This document shows positions 27,226-38,600 of a stretch of DNA of 64,000 nt, piece by piece. The notes beneath the pieces were generated by a model, which searched no databases, had not been told where the DNA came from, and saw only the letters and a program-made list of their open reading frames with translations. Position 1 is the stretch's first letter. The number at the start of each line of letters is the position of its first letter. The position numbers and the translations under genes are program-made. Source of the stretch: Reichenbachiella sp. 5M10 (GTDB lineage: Bacteria > Bacteroidota > Bacteroidia > Cytophagales > Cyclobacteriaceae); contig NZ_MDGR01000007.1 in assembly GCF_002742335.1 (NCBI RefSeq), forward strand, positions 3,166,501 through 3,230,500, in the 5' to 3' direction.

Positions 27226-29028
27226 CTATTTATTCTTATAATAATTTTGCAACACAAAAAACGCCTTTTTCTTTTTCCCTGTATTACTGATCAAACCTTT
27301 TCTATTCCAAAAATCTTGGAAAACAGGGTGTGGTCTACGTGGGGATTTGAAATCCACTAGAATCCAAGGCGTCATCCCTCTAAGGCCATCGATCTGCTCC
27401 AGCATCTTCAGTTGGTTGATATAGAGGTCCTCTTGATACTCCTCCGACCAACGCACGCGATCGGCACTATAGTAGCCCGGCTGTGCGCCAGCTCCGAACT
27501 CTGAGATAAACACCGGTTTGTCTTGATCAAACGAAAATTTGATATCCTCCAATTTGTTCAATTCATGGCTACTGTACCAGCCGGCATACTCGTTGAAACT
27601 AATCAGATCGATCTTCTCTGCGAGTGGATCGTGACAGCTCATCACGCCATCTACCGTCTCCAACTCCAGTGCAGCAGCGACCAATCGCGTATCATCCAGC
27701 TCTCGGACGTGATCGACCAATCCCCCCATAAACTGAAGTCGTGGTGCATTGACAGGAGTCTCATTACCTACTGACCAGATCATCACAGCTGCTCGATTGA
27801 TATCGCGCTCGACCAAATCCGTCAACTGCTTTTTGGCATTGGCAAAAGTCTCCTCGTTTCCCCAAGAGATCGTCCAGTATACCGGCACCTCGGCCCATAC
27901 CATGAGCCCCATTTGCTCTGCCATCCTCACCATTTTTTCGTTGTGCGGGTAGTGTGCCAGTCGGACAAAATTGCATCCCAGTTCCTTTGCCCACTGGAGC
28001 ATCATACGGATATCCCCCTCGGACCTCAACCTCCCCTCTATTAACGGGTTTTCATCATGCATAGAAATCCCTTTGAGAAATATTGGTTTGCCGTTGAGCA
28101 AGATATCCTTACCCTCTGTCGCTATGCTACGGAAACCGATCTGATCCTTGACCACATCCTCTCCATAGGACACTTGCACATCATACAGTTTTGGACTCTC
28201 TGGACTCCACAACTTTAGCTTTTTAGCCACTATTGTATAGCTTGCTTTCCCGTCCTTGTCTAGCGTCACCTCCTTGTTGATTCGGAGTTCTGGAATAGCT
28301 ACTTGTGCTTTGTCTCCGGCCTTTCCCCCAGCCACTGTTACAGCGCCTTTGATCTCGCGGTTACTTTGAGGCTTGAGTTGTAGGGCATAGTCTGCTACGT
28401 GTTGTTTTGGGAGATCCAAAAGCAATACATCGCGGGTGATTCCACCATAATTCCACCAATCTGTATTGACCGTAGGTACTTCGTCCTGATGACGAGTGTT
28501 GTCTACTTTGAGCACCACGAAATTATCCCCATCCACCAACAGATCCGTAACATCAAACTCAAAAGGAGTGAACCCGCCTTTGTGCATGCCTACTTTCTTG
28601 CCGTTGCAATAGACATGTGCTTCGTAGTTGACCGCACCAAAATAGAGTTTGTATACTTTGTCCGCCTGAGGGCTTGCTTCGAAGGATTTCAAAAGCCATA
28701 CGCTACCCTCATAAAATTTCAACTCTGGCACTTGTGAATTCCAGTCCCCAGGGACATCCATCACTGCTGCATGTTCGAAATCATACTCTATCAGTTCATT
28801 GGGATGTGCAGGCGCCTTGTTGTCATAGTACCCCCCAGCACCCGACTCACTTTGATCAAAAGCCTGCCTTCTATAGTTGTAAAATCCGTTTTCGTAGGGG
28901 TCGATGATGTAGCTCCATTGGCCATTGAGGCTGATGTGCTCACGTGCATACGGATTGAGGGTCGCTGCGCTCAGCTCACCTACGAGCATCAGCATGAAAA
29001 ACATCGAGGTGATCGTTTTCAAATTCAT
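27226..29028 (-). CDS. Glycoside hydrolase family 2, beta-glucuronidase/beta-galactosidase-like
   Basis: Secreted or periplasmic GH2 enzyme of 600 residues with a signal peptide (cut after ELSA). Order: sugar-binding domain (about 30-220), immunoglobulin-like domain (about 225-320), TIM barrel (320-600). Acid/base Glu in MIWSVGNETPV and nucleophile Glu in KPVFISEFGAGA. The compact three-domain size and the NTDWWNYGGITRDV loop resemble bacterial beta-glucuronidases more than LacZ. Between the LuxR sensor and manA on one strand. Substrate not fixed: beta-glucuronide, beta-galactoside or beta-mannoside are possible. Confidence 0.9.
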   Translation of the reverse strand: MNLKTITSMFFMLMLVGELSAATLNPYAREHISLNGQWSYIIDPYENGFYNYRRQAFDQSESGAGGYYDNKAPAHPNELIEYDFEHAAVMDVPGDWNSQVPELKFYEGSVWLLKSFEASPQADKVYKLYFGAVNYEAHVYCNGKKVGMHKGGFTPFEFDVTDLLVDGDNFVVLKVDNTRHQDEVPTVNTDWWNYGGITRDVLLLDLPKQHVADYALQLKPQSNREIKGAVTVAGGKAGDKAQVAIPELRINKEVTLDKDGKASYTIVAKKLKLWSPESPKLYDVQVSYGEDVVKDQIGFRSIATEGKDILLNGKPIFLKGISMHDENPLIEGRLRSEGDIRMMLQWAKELGCNFVRLAHYPHNEKMVRMAEQMGLMVWAEVPVYWTISWGNEETFANAKKQLTDLVERDINRAAVMIWSVGNETPVNAPRLQFMGGLVDHVRELDDTRLVAAALELETVDGVMSCHDPLAEKIDLISFNEYAGWYSSHELNKLEDIKFSFDQDKPVFISEFGAGAQPGYYSADRVRWSEEYQEDLYINQLKMLEQIDGLRGMTPWILVDFKSPRRPHPVFQDFWNRKGLISNTGKKKKAFFVLQNYYKNK

Positions 29029-29208
29029 AGTTTTTAGTCTTAGTTTTTATTAAATAAAACCAACTGACAAGGGTCATGCTGTACCTCCCCAACTGGAACC
29101 GTAAAGATAATGGTCTACTTCAAACCCACAACTTTCGCTCACCAAAAGCCCTCACAAGAAGAGGACCATAGACGACAATTTCAAAGCCCTTTCGTACCGC
29201 ATAGCCAA

Positions 29209-32178
29209 TCAATCATTGAAGTAATCCTCATCGGACTCCTCTATCACCCCCTCCTCAGAGGTGGACGAAAGAGTCGCCAAAAACTCGACCATATTGATCT
29301 CTTTGCCCAAACTGAGTCGCTTTCTCAACCGATAGCGAGCTGTCTCTACTCCCCGTACCGAAATGTTGAGGATCGCGGCGATTTCTTTGTTGGTCAGGTT
29401 CATATTGACAAACCCACACAAGCGCAGCTCCTTTTGAGTGAGGTCTGGAAAATTGACCTTAAGCTCATTGAAGAACTCTTGATGCACACGCTCAAAATTG
29501 GCATCAAACACGTTCAAATGCTCTTCATCTTGCAAATTGAGGTTGATCCGTCGTGTCATCGACCGTACAATCTCACGGTTGCTCGCATTTTTGATCTTTG
29601 ACCGCAATTCTTTGAGCTCTGCAGCCATAGCTGCAAGAAGTTCTCTTTTTTTGAGCAACAGAATGGTATAGTTCGCCAACTCCTTACTTTTTTGCACCAC
29701 ATCCTCTTCCAGACGCTTTTTCTCGAGTTCGATATTTTCATTTTCGCGCTCCAGCGTCATGTTCTTGATTTCCAATTCCAAACTCGTTTTGACACGATGA
29801 GCTTCTTCTTTTGTCCTTTTGATCTTCTGTCTGACAAGTGTTCTGGCCAATACCAGCCCGATCACCGCCAAAACCGCCAAAACAGTCAATGCGCCTTTCG
29901 TTTGGTACCAGACGGGTTCGATTTCAAACACATACGCCACCTCCTCCGAGCGGTCTCCAAATGTGGTCCTTGAGCGCACCTTTAGCGTATATTGGCCCGC
30001 TTTGAGGTAACTGTACTCCTTTTCAGAAACTTCATCCCACTCCGACCACTGTCGGTCCATACTCTCCAACTTGTAGCTGTACTGCAGGTCCTTTTGTGTA
30101 CTAAATCGAGGTGTGGCAAAATTGAAAGTCAATGAACTGGTATTGTTGGGCAGTTTCAAGTGGCTCCCTCGCTGACTGACCAGCGGACAATAAATCACAC
30201 TATCTTCCTGATTTTTGTACTTCACTTGAGTGATCACGGTCGGAGCAGTCACAACTTCATTGCGTTTCCCGATGTTGAACTTATACAGCCCGTTGTTAGT
30301 CCCTACCAGTACACCTGAGTCACTGAGTGGCAGGATCAGCTCCATGCTTTTCAATAAGCTCCCTTTGAGGGAAAGAAAAAGATCTCGGTAGACCCTAGAC
30401 GTGTCGCTGGTATAGAAAAAACCCATTTCATCCTCCTTGACATACCAGGTTTTGTCATCATCCTGTAGGATCTTCCGAATCAAATGATCACGGCCAAGGA
30501 CAGCTGTCAGTTCCTCATACAATTCGAATTGGTTCGTTGTACGATCGTAGCGGTACAAACCATCTACCGTGGTAAAAACGGTATCCCCTTTCCAGATGGA
30601 GATGTTGTTGTTGTAAGCCGAAGGCAAGCCGTTTTGATCTGTGTATTGCTCCAAACTCGTAGTACGCTGGTAGTCGTCATCAATCTTGATCCGAAACACC
30701 CCTTTGTATCCATGACATACCCAAAACGTATTGTCCTCCACACTTTGCATGATGTCTCGCCCAGAAATATCAAAGCCGTTGATTTTGTTTTTGTAAACGA
30801 AACTCCCCCGCTCGTACTTGATCAAATACAACCCGTCGTAGGCACATGCCAAATAGTGGTGTGGCTTTCCTTCGATCGGGATGACCTTCCAGACCCCGTT
30901 GGTTTGATTGACAAATGAGGTCCTCTGTCCCTCCAGGACATATACCCCTCGATCATGTGCTACGACGATCTTTCCTTCGTACAAGTGCAAGGACCAAGCT
31001 TGAGCCTCTAACCCAGGGACAATCGAAAAATCGTCACTGGATAGTGTCGCTTCATCTCCCTCATAGGTCGCTACATACACTCCTTGGTTAGTAGCCACAT
31101 AGAATTTGTGATCATACAGCAGTGCATCGTACACAGCTGCATCTTCGAAAAGCTTGGAGATATGCGAAGGTATCTCAATACAGTCAATTCCTTTGTTGAG
31201 CAAAGCCCAAACACTTCCATCTCTGGTTTGATAAAGATTAAGCACGGTGTTGTTTTGCAAATTTTCGAAGGTTCGTCCTTCTTGGAGTCTTTGGTCTGTG
31301 AGCTCAAAGACACGCACCTTGCTGTTGATCATACCTAGGAAATAACTCCCCTCCCTGCTTTTGATCACGCAAAATATCTGATCTCCAGAATCGTCTGGCA
31401 CATGATTCATCAACAGCTCAAACTTACTCGTGACTAAGTCCAAAGAGTAGGATTTGCCTACTCTACTAAATATTACCAGTTCGCGCTTGGAGCGGCCTGG
31501 TAGCAAAGCGCACAATTCTTCTCCATCGTACCTATCACTGGCTATCAGTTTTTCTGTCTCGAGGTTTTTGAGATTCAGTCTTTTGATACCCCAGTGATCC
31601 ACCACGTAGAGGTGATCATTGATCACATTCATTCGGGTAAACTGCCCATGTGCTGGGAGAGTCACCGCACGGCGGTTTTTGACAGCTATCAGTTGCTTGA
31701 AACTCCGAAATACAACGAAGCCATCTAACTCATCGATCTGCCATATGTCTTCAAAATTGCGATCTTCTGGACGAAGCACATCCAAGAGAGACACGTATTT
31801 GTATTGACCGATATCGTTTCGAACTATTCGACCTAGATCATTGTACCCACCCACGTAGACATTGCCATCACTGGCATATTTCAACCCGCGTACCGTTGAT
31901 CCGTTGGGCAACCGAAGCAAACTCCATCGTTCGCCATCGTAGATCGCTACTCCGTCGTTGTTGCCAAAGTAAAGTACCCCCTCCGCGTCTTCAGCCATAG
32001 TCCAAAACTGCGAATCGAATCGATAATCCTCCTCCGTATAATGGACAACTTGAGGAGTACCGTTGATGTTGAATTTCTTTACCTCCCCTAAACTTTGGGC
32101 GACACGCTCTACCGATTCTTCGGCATACAGCTGAGTCACACAGCACCATAGCAATAGGCAATACAATAGTTGTCTCAT
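29209..32178 (-). CDS. Periplasmic propeller/Y_Y_Y sensor fused to LuxR-type DNA-binding domain
   Basis: 989-residue one-protein sensor-regulator. Signal peptide (1-19), beta-propeller repeats of the Reg_prop type (about 30-690), Y_Y_Y domain (about 700-765; YSYKLESMDRQWSEW), one membrane helix (about 777-795), a long charged coiled coil (about 800-885) and a C-terminal LuxR helix-turn-helix (about 920-965; LTQKELRLCGFVNMNLTNKE). There is no kinase domain, so it should bind DNA directly from the membrane, like SusR-type regulators. Divergent from the GH5 gene and next to the laminarin-type PUL, which is the likely target. Confidence 0.9.
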   Translation of the reverse strand: MRQLLYCLLLWCCVTQLYAEESVERVAQSLGEVKKFNINGTPQVVHYTEEDYRFDSQFWTMAEDAEGVLYFGNNDGVAIYDGERWSLLRLPNGSTVRGLKYASDGNVYVGGYNDLGRIVRNDIGQYKYVSLLDVLRPEDRNFEDIWQIDELDGFVVFRSFKQLIAVKNRRAVTLPAHGQFTRMNVINDHLYVVDHWGIKRLNLKNLETEKLIASDRYDGEELCALLPGRSKRELVIFSRVGKSYSLDLVTSKFELLMNHVPDDSGDQIFCVIKSREGSYFLGMINSKVRVFELTDQRLQEGRTFENLQNNTVLNLYQTRDGSVWALLNKGIDCIEIPSHISKLFEDAAVYDALLYDHKFYVATNQGVYVATYEGDEATLSSDDFSIVPGLEAQAWSLHLYEGKIVVAHDRGVYVLEGQRTSFVNQTNGVWKVIPIEGKPHHYLACAYDGLYLIKYERGSFVYKNKINGFDISGRDIMQSVEDNTFWVCHGYKGVFRIKIDDDYQRTTSLEQYTDQNGLPSAYNNNISIWKGDTVFTTVDGLYRYDRTTNQFELYEELTAVLGRDHLIRKILQDDDKTWYVKEDEMGFFYTSDTSRVYRDLFLSLKGSLLKSMELILPLSDSGVLVGTNNGLYKFNIGKRNEVVTAPTVITQVKYKNQEDSVIYCPLVSQRGSHLKLPNNTSSLTFNFATPRFSTQKDLQYSYKLESMDRQWSEWDEVSEKEYSYLKAGQYTLKVRSRTTFGDRSEEVAYVFEIEPVWYQTKGALTVLAVLAVIGLVLARTLVRQKIKRTKEEAHRVKTSLELEIKNMTLERENENIELEKKRLEEDVVQKSKELANYTILLLKKRELLAAMAAELKELRSKIKNASNREIVRSMTRRINLNLQDEEHLNVFDANFERVHQEFFNELKVNFPDLTQKELRLCGFVNMNLTNKEIAAILNISVRGVETARYRLRKRLSLGKEINMVEFLATLSSTSEEGVIEESDEDYFND

Positions 32179-32238
32179 ATACGAATCCTCACAATCAAAA
32201 AAACCTCAACACGCTGAAAATCAATACATATACATGTA

Positions 32239-32330
32239 ATGAAGTAGTAATAAAGTATTTAATTCTTTCTGCTGGTGTATATAAAGTGTGGTGATAGACT
32301 AAAACAACCACACCAGTGATGATACATTTG
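32239..32330 (+). promoter_or_regulatory. Promoter module upstream of the GH5 gene (shared with susC)
   Basis: ATGAAGTAGT (32239-32248), GGTGTATATAAAGTGT (32274-32289) and TACATTTG (32323-32330, matching TAnnTTTG). The same three blocks precede susC at 35492-35582, with spacing of 35/49 here and 34/49 there. No -33 TTTG is seen, which fits activator dependence. An additional GTGTGGT/ACCACAC inverted pair lies at about 32286-32313. Confidence 0.6.
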
Positions 32331-32473
32331 AAATACTGCTTGCCAACTTGGAGCAGTAGAGTTACCTTCCAGCAAAAGCTAGAGCAAAGTAACTAAATTT
32401 CATCCAACATTATGAGGCTCTACTATAGCCTTTATAGAGTTGGCTTTTTATCACCCATTTTATATACACCAAA

Positions 32474-35226
32474 GTGAAAGACATCAAAACACTATTCCGC
32501 CAATCCGTCCTGCTCCTACTCTGCATGACTCCCTACTTATGCTCCGCCCAATACCTCACCACAGACGGCACTCAAATCATAGATGGTGAAGGCAAAGAAA
32601 TCATCCTAAGAGGCATCGGCCTAGGAGGATGGATGCTCCAAGAAGGCTACATGCTACGTACTACCGGTCCTCAGCACCAAATAGAAGCAAAAATTGAAGA
32701 CCTCCTTGGCAAAGAAAAAAAGGAAGAATTCTACGAGGCTTGGCTATCCAATCACTGCCAAAAAATCGACATTGACTCCATGGCATCTTGGGGCTACAAT
32801 TCGGTACGACTCCCGATGCATTACAAGCTATTCACCCCTCCCATCGAAGAAGAAGAAGAAAACGCAGGACAAATCACTTGGAACGAAGAAGGTTTTGAAA
32901 TGGTGGACGAACTCCTCTCATGGGTCAAAGCCAATGACATGTACCTGATCCTAGATCTACATGCCGCACCAGGCGGTCAAGGTGAAAACGAAGACATCAG
33001 CGACTATGACCGTACCAAACCCTCTCTTTGGGAAAGCACAGCCAATCAAGACAAAATGGTTGCCCTCTGGAAAAAACTAGCCGAGCGCTATGCCGACGAG
33101 CCCAACATCGGTGCCTATGACATCATCAACGAACCCAACTGGGGATTTCAGAATCATGCCGATGACCTCAACGGCTGCTCCGAAAGCCAAAACACTCCTC
33201 TCTGGAACCTACAAAAGAAAATAACAGCTGCCATCCGAGAAGTAGACCAAAACCACATAGTCATCATCGAAGGCAACTGCTGGGGCAACAACTACGCCGG
33301 CCTTCCGGCCCTGTGGGACGACAACCTCGTCCTCAGCTATCACAAATATTGGAATAGCAATAGCCAAGCTTCCATACAAGGAATGCTCGACATGCGAACC
33401 AACCGAAACGTACCCATATGGCTCGGCGAGACAGGTGAAAATTCCAACGCATGGTTTGCTGATGCCATCGAACTCTTCGAAACCAACCACATGGGTTGGT
33501 CATGGTGGCCACTCAAAAAAATGGGAAGCAACAACCCTCTTCAAGTTGAAATCAATGACGGCTACCAAGACATCCTCGACTACTGGTCAGGCAGTGCATC
33601 CCAACCAACGGAAGAAAATGCCTACCGCTCACTCATGGAACTGGCCGAAAACCTCAAACTGGAAAACAACACCTACCATCCTGATGTAGTCGACGCGATG
33701 ATCCGCCAACCACACAGCACGGAGACTCTCCCCTACAAAAACAACCGACTATCCGAGACAGAAACCACACGCATATTTGCAGTGGACTATGACCTAGGTA
33801 GAGCAGGATCTGCCTACCATGACATAGGGTATACCAATGAAACAGGACAACCAGGTGGGCTTGCATGGAATCAAGGCTATGCGTATCGCAACGATGGAGT
33901 AGATATCCAAACAGGCCAAGACGACATCTCCAACGGGTATACCGTCGGCTGGACCGAAAAGGGAGAATGGCTTCTCTACACTCTCGACGTCCCTGCAGAT
34001 GGACAGTATCAAATCGATTTGCGCTATGCATCCAACACCGACGATACCGCTCTACGACTCTATGTCAACGACAGTGATCAAACGGGGACTGTCCAACTCC
34101 CCAACTCCGGCGGGTTCAACGCATGGAGCACACAGACCGTGGGACAACTCGTCCTCTATCAAGGGACTCAAAAACTCAAGCTCTACATCGAAAATGGAGG
34201 ATTCAATGCGAACTATATCACGTTCGACTTAAAAAAAAACTAAATGAAGTACTGCTAGAAGGGCAAGCAGCTGCGACAAGTGAGTCTGGCGATCAGATTC
34301 ATTTGTCGCTCAACAAACAGCTAGATGTCGTAACCATAGAGGGCAATCCCGGCTTTCGGCTCGGAGTGGATGGCATCTACACCGAACTCGGCCAAGCCAC
34401 TCTCGATGAGTCCAATCCTCGAATCCTGCACATCACCAATACCCTCCCCCTCATCGATACCCACCAACTGACGCTCAGCTACAGCGGTACACAAATCCAA
34501 GCCACGGATGGCAGTTTTTTGCAAGAATTCTCTGAGCTGCCTGTAGACAACCACCTTCCCGTCTACACGGTACTCCCTGCCAAAATCGAAGCAGAAAACT
34601 ACATCACCAACATCGGTCTCGTCCATGAAAACACCACCGATGCTGGAGGTGGAGAAAATCTCGGCCACACTGCCACTGGGGATTATGTAGACTACCACGT
34701 CACAGTGCAGGATACGACTGTATTCCAAATAGACGCTCGTGTAGCCTCAGAAAGTGCCGGCGGCACCCTCGAACTACAACAACTGAATGAGAATAACGAA
34801 ATCATCCAAAAGGTCCAGCTGAGCTTCGGCCCCACAGGTGGCTGGCAAACCTGGACCACTGTGAGTACATCCGCTATACTCTACCCCTACCGCGGCACGC
34901 TCCGCATCAAAGTCATAGCACCTGAATTCAACCTCAACTGGATCCGCTTCAGCAAAACAGTTCTCTCCACGCCCAGCCATGAACGCTCTGCCAACCTACA
35001 ACTCTACCCAAACCCCACTCGTGACGAAGTACAGGTAGAAATACCCAACGAGAAAGGCACAGCAACACTATCCCTCACAGACCTCAATGGTCGAGTCTGG
35101 CGGACCGAATCAATTGATCTCGCACACCCCCATCCTCTCTCCATACACGGCCTGAGCAGTGGAGCGTACATTGTCGAAATCCGCAGCTCGCACACTACCT
35201 GGAGGCAACGCCTTCTTATAAACTGA
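32474..35226 (+). pseudogene. GH5-CBM6-CBM6-T9SS glucanase, split by a frameshift at an A9 run
   Basis: Secreted beta-glucanase. Frame 1 (32474-34243, GTG start, signal peptide to about residue 25) is a GH5 barrel with acid/base Glu220 (DIINEP) and nucleophile Glu319 (WLGETGE), then a CBM6 (about 433-586). It stops right after an A9 run (34231-34239). The -1 frame, without any break in sense, continues to 35226: a linker, a second CBM6 (EAENYITNIGLVHEN onward) and a T9SS sorting tail (LQLYPNPTRDE to the end). One extra A would make one protein of about 917 residues. Sequencing error, true mutation, ribosomal slippage on A-AAA-AAA or transcriptional slippage are all possible. First gene of the beta-1,3-glucan PUL. 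Confidence 0.8.
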
Positions 35227-35251
35227 CAAGTCTCACCACTGCTCACTCAAA

Positions 35252-35283
35252 ACATCCCCATCGAAATCACACGATGGGGATGT
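35252..35283 (+). terminator. Hairpin terminator behind the GH5 gene
   Basis: Perfect 12-bp stem ACATCCCCATCG / CGATGGGGATGT, 8-base loop, followed by TCTGCTTT. It separates the GH5 transcript from the susC operon, which has its own promoter module. Confidence 0.65.
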
Positions 35284-35491
35284 TCTGCTTTAGGGGGGCT
35301 AATGATTGCCAATCGATTGTATTGAAAAGTGTAAAACCAACCGATGACCATAGACAGACAGGACGCCTTCCTTACACCCAAAAAACATCCAAATAAAACA
35401 CCGCATTCAGGTAAAAAAATAGCAAAAAAACACCGTGTTTTACACTCACTTTTTTACATTCAAAAATCTGTATACCAATACATTACACAGG

Positions 35492-35582
35492 ATGAAGTAG
35501 TTAAAACGTAGAACAAATCCAGACAGGTGTATTTTAAGCGTACAGCGAAATTAAACTCTGCCAAAAGCATGCAATACATTTG
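35492..35582 (+). promoter_or_regulatory. Promoter module upstream of susC (shared with GH5)
   Basis: ATGAAGTAGT (35492-35501), GGTGTATTTTAAGCGT (35526-35541), TACATTTG (35575-35582). Arrangement matches the GH5 upstream region at 32239-32330. Transcription would start about 60 bases before the susC ATG. Confidence 0.6.
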
Positions 35583-35649
35583 AAAACTTATGAAAGTAAA
35601 AGTGCCTCCAAACAGCACTTTTTGTTAAATGATTATTAAAGACTAAAGT

Positions 35650-38600
35650 ATGAAATTACAAACTCTACAATTATTGCAGAGGTCTATCAGACCCCTCATG
35701 GTTTTGTGTCTCACTTTGCTTTGGAGTTTCGCGCAAGCGCAAACTACAGTAAGAGGTAAGGTCACAGACGAAACTGGCGAAAGCTTGCCAGGTGTTTCGA
35801 TTCTAGTAAAAGGTACAACAACAGGTACTGTATCTGATCTAGACGGCAACTACAGCATCAATATTGACGACTCTGATGCTGTTCTTAGTTACTCATTTAT
35901 TGGTTTTTTGACACAAGAAGCTACAGTAGGCAGTCGCACGACGATTGACATCACCCTACCCATGGACGTACAGTCTCTCGAAGAGGTCGTCGTGATCGGT
36001 TACGGTGAGCAAAAAAAGAGCTTGTCCACAGGAGCCATTTCTTCTGTGAAGGCCCAAGAATTGCAAACGGTATCTACGGGTAGAATAGACCAAGCACTAC
36101 AAGGTAGAACACCGGGTGTATCAATCCGCCCTACCTCTGGATCTCCAGGAGCAAGTACTAAAATCAGAATCAGGGGGGTATCATCCAATGGCGGATCTGA
36201 CCCACTATTCATCATCGATGGAGTACGAACTGGTGCTGCAGGCATGGACTACCTGAGTCCAAACGACGTAGAATCCATCGAAGTGCTCAAAGATGCTGCT
36301 TCGTCAGCGATCTACGGTGCTGAAGGCGCCAACGGTGTAGTCATCGTCACTACCAAAAAAGGTAAGCCAAACACCGGAAGCATTACTTATAGTGGCCAAT
36401 ACGGTGTGCAATCCATGGACCCTAGTTTGATGCCACTCATGACTGCTCCACAGTACCAAGAGTACATGACAGCTGCTGGTGCTCCAGGTGCCCCTACCCC
36501 TGCAGACATCAATGGGATAGGTGACGGTACCGACTGGCTAGATGAAATGACACAAAACGCTCCGCAGCAAAGTCACACGTTGTCTTTCGCTGGTGGTACA
36601 GAGAAATCTACCTACTTCATCTCTGGTACGATGTTTCAGCAAGATGGAGTCATCGGTGGTGACAAGTCTAGATTCAACCGCTACACTGCTCGATTGAACT
36701 CCAACCACAAATTGAAAGAATGGATCTCAGTAGGACAAAACCTATCGTACTCTTACATTCAAAAAAGTGGATTGGCAGAAAATGACGAATTCGGTGGTTT
36801 GGTAGCCAGTGGATTGGCTCTTGACCCAGTCACTCCAGTATCCTACACGGGTTCGACGCTCCCAGCACACGTACAATCGGCAGTAGATGCTGGCCAGCCT
36901 CTCGTGAGAGATTCCAACGGCGACTACTACGGGATTTCTCAGTTCGTCAAAGGAGAGTACGGCAACCCGCTAGCACGTATCGACCTCCAGCAAGGTCAAA
37001 CGGTACAAAACAAAATCTTGGGTAACGCCTTTGTAGAGATCAAGCCAATCGAAGGATTGACGATCACCTCACGTGTCGGTATCGATGCTGCATTCCAAAG
37101 ATTCCACACTTGGACACCTACCTTCTGGTTCTCTTCTGAAAGCCTCAACACCGTGGCAAACGGTAGCGATGAATGGCAAGAATGGTATACATGGCAGTGG
37201 GAAAACTTCGCAAGCTATGACAAGACCATCGGAGATCACCACTTCAACCTATTGGCTGGTACTGCCATTCAAAAATACACCTACAACAACCTAAATGGCA
37301 GTTATTCGGGCTTGTTCAAAGAAGAAGACAAGTGGTCTTACGGAGATTACACGCCAGACGACACAGACAAAGTCGGTAGCCGTCCTGAGTACCGTACGCT
37401 CAACTCATACTACGGTAGACTCTCCTACGACTACCAAGGCAAGTACCTCCTAAACGCTACACTGAGACGTGACGGTTCGTCTATGCTCTCTGATGGCAAC
37501 AAGTGGGGAACCTTCCCTTCGGTATCACTCGGATGGGTATTCTCTAACGAGAACTTCTTCCCAAGCGGTATTTCCAATATCGTCAACTATGCCAAGCTAA
37601 GAGTGAGCTGGGGACAAAATGGAAGTTTGTCTAACCTCAGCCCTGGACAGTGGCAATCCTCTATCGCTACTTCAGTGCAAGGTGTGATTCGATACGAAGA
37701 TGCAGCGGGCACATTCCAACAAGGAGCAGCGCCATCCAACTTGACCAACCCATACTTGACATGGGAAACCAGTGAACAAATCGATATCGGGTTGGACACA
37801 AGGTTCTTTGACGGTCGATTGACTTTTGCCATGGACTACTACCAAAAGAAAACCAAGGATTTGATCACCCCAGGAGCTGCACCGTACTTCGCTGGCAACA
37901 AACTCAACTTCACAAATGCAGGAGATGTATTGAACAAAGGTTTTGAGTTCGAATTGGGCTTCAACAACGGGACAGCCAAGGATTTCCAATATGGAATCAA
38001 CTTGAACCTCTCGACGCTATCCAACGAAGTGACCTACCTCGATCCAAACTACCCAGTACTCAATGGATCCAACGTCGGTACAGGATGGCAAGCAGCTACC
38101 AAATTCGAAGAAGGCCAGCCCGTATGGTACTTCAGTGGGTACAAAACGGACGGTATCTTCCAAAACCAGCAACAAATCGATCAGTACATCGCAGACAATG
38201 GGTTGACTGGCTATGCACCAGTACCTGGTGATCCGATCGCAGTGGACACCAACGAAGATGGCACCATCTCGGTCGATGACCAAACCTATATCGGAGATGC
38301 TATCCCTGAGACCATGTTTGGTGCAAGAATCAACTTGGCGTACAAAGGGTTTGATTTCATCTTGTTTGCTCAAGGACAAGCGGGCAACCAGATCATGATG
38401 GGCTTCAACCGTACAGATAGACCTACGGCCAACAAGCCAGCATTCTTCTACGATGACATGTGGACAGGCGAAGGTTCTACCAACTCGTGGTTTAGACCCA
38501 ACACCAGTGACAACATCGCCTACAGCAGCGACATGATGGTCTTTGACGGTTCCTATGTCAGAATTCGCCAAATGCAATTGGGATACACCTTGCCAAACAG

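Larger units (their letters stand above)
35227..35649. other. 423-base intergenic region before susC
   Basis: Contains a terminator hairpin (35252-35283), a small dyad AAAACAC-C-GTGTTTT (35427-35441) and the promoter module at 35492-35582. No gene seen. Confidence 0.6.

Noticed and set aside
35427-35441. AAAACAC-C-GTGTTTT dyad as a second operator of the LacI regulator
   Set aside because: It shares only the CCGTGT half with the kdg operators and lacks the TCGT centre; likely AT-rich coincidence.
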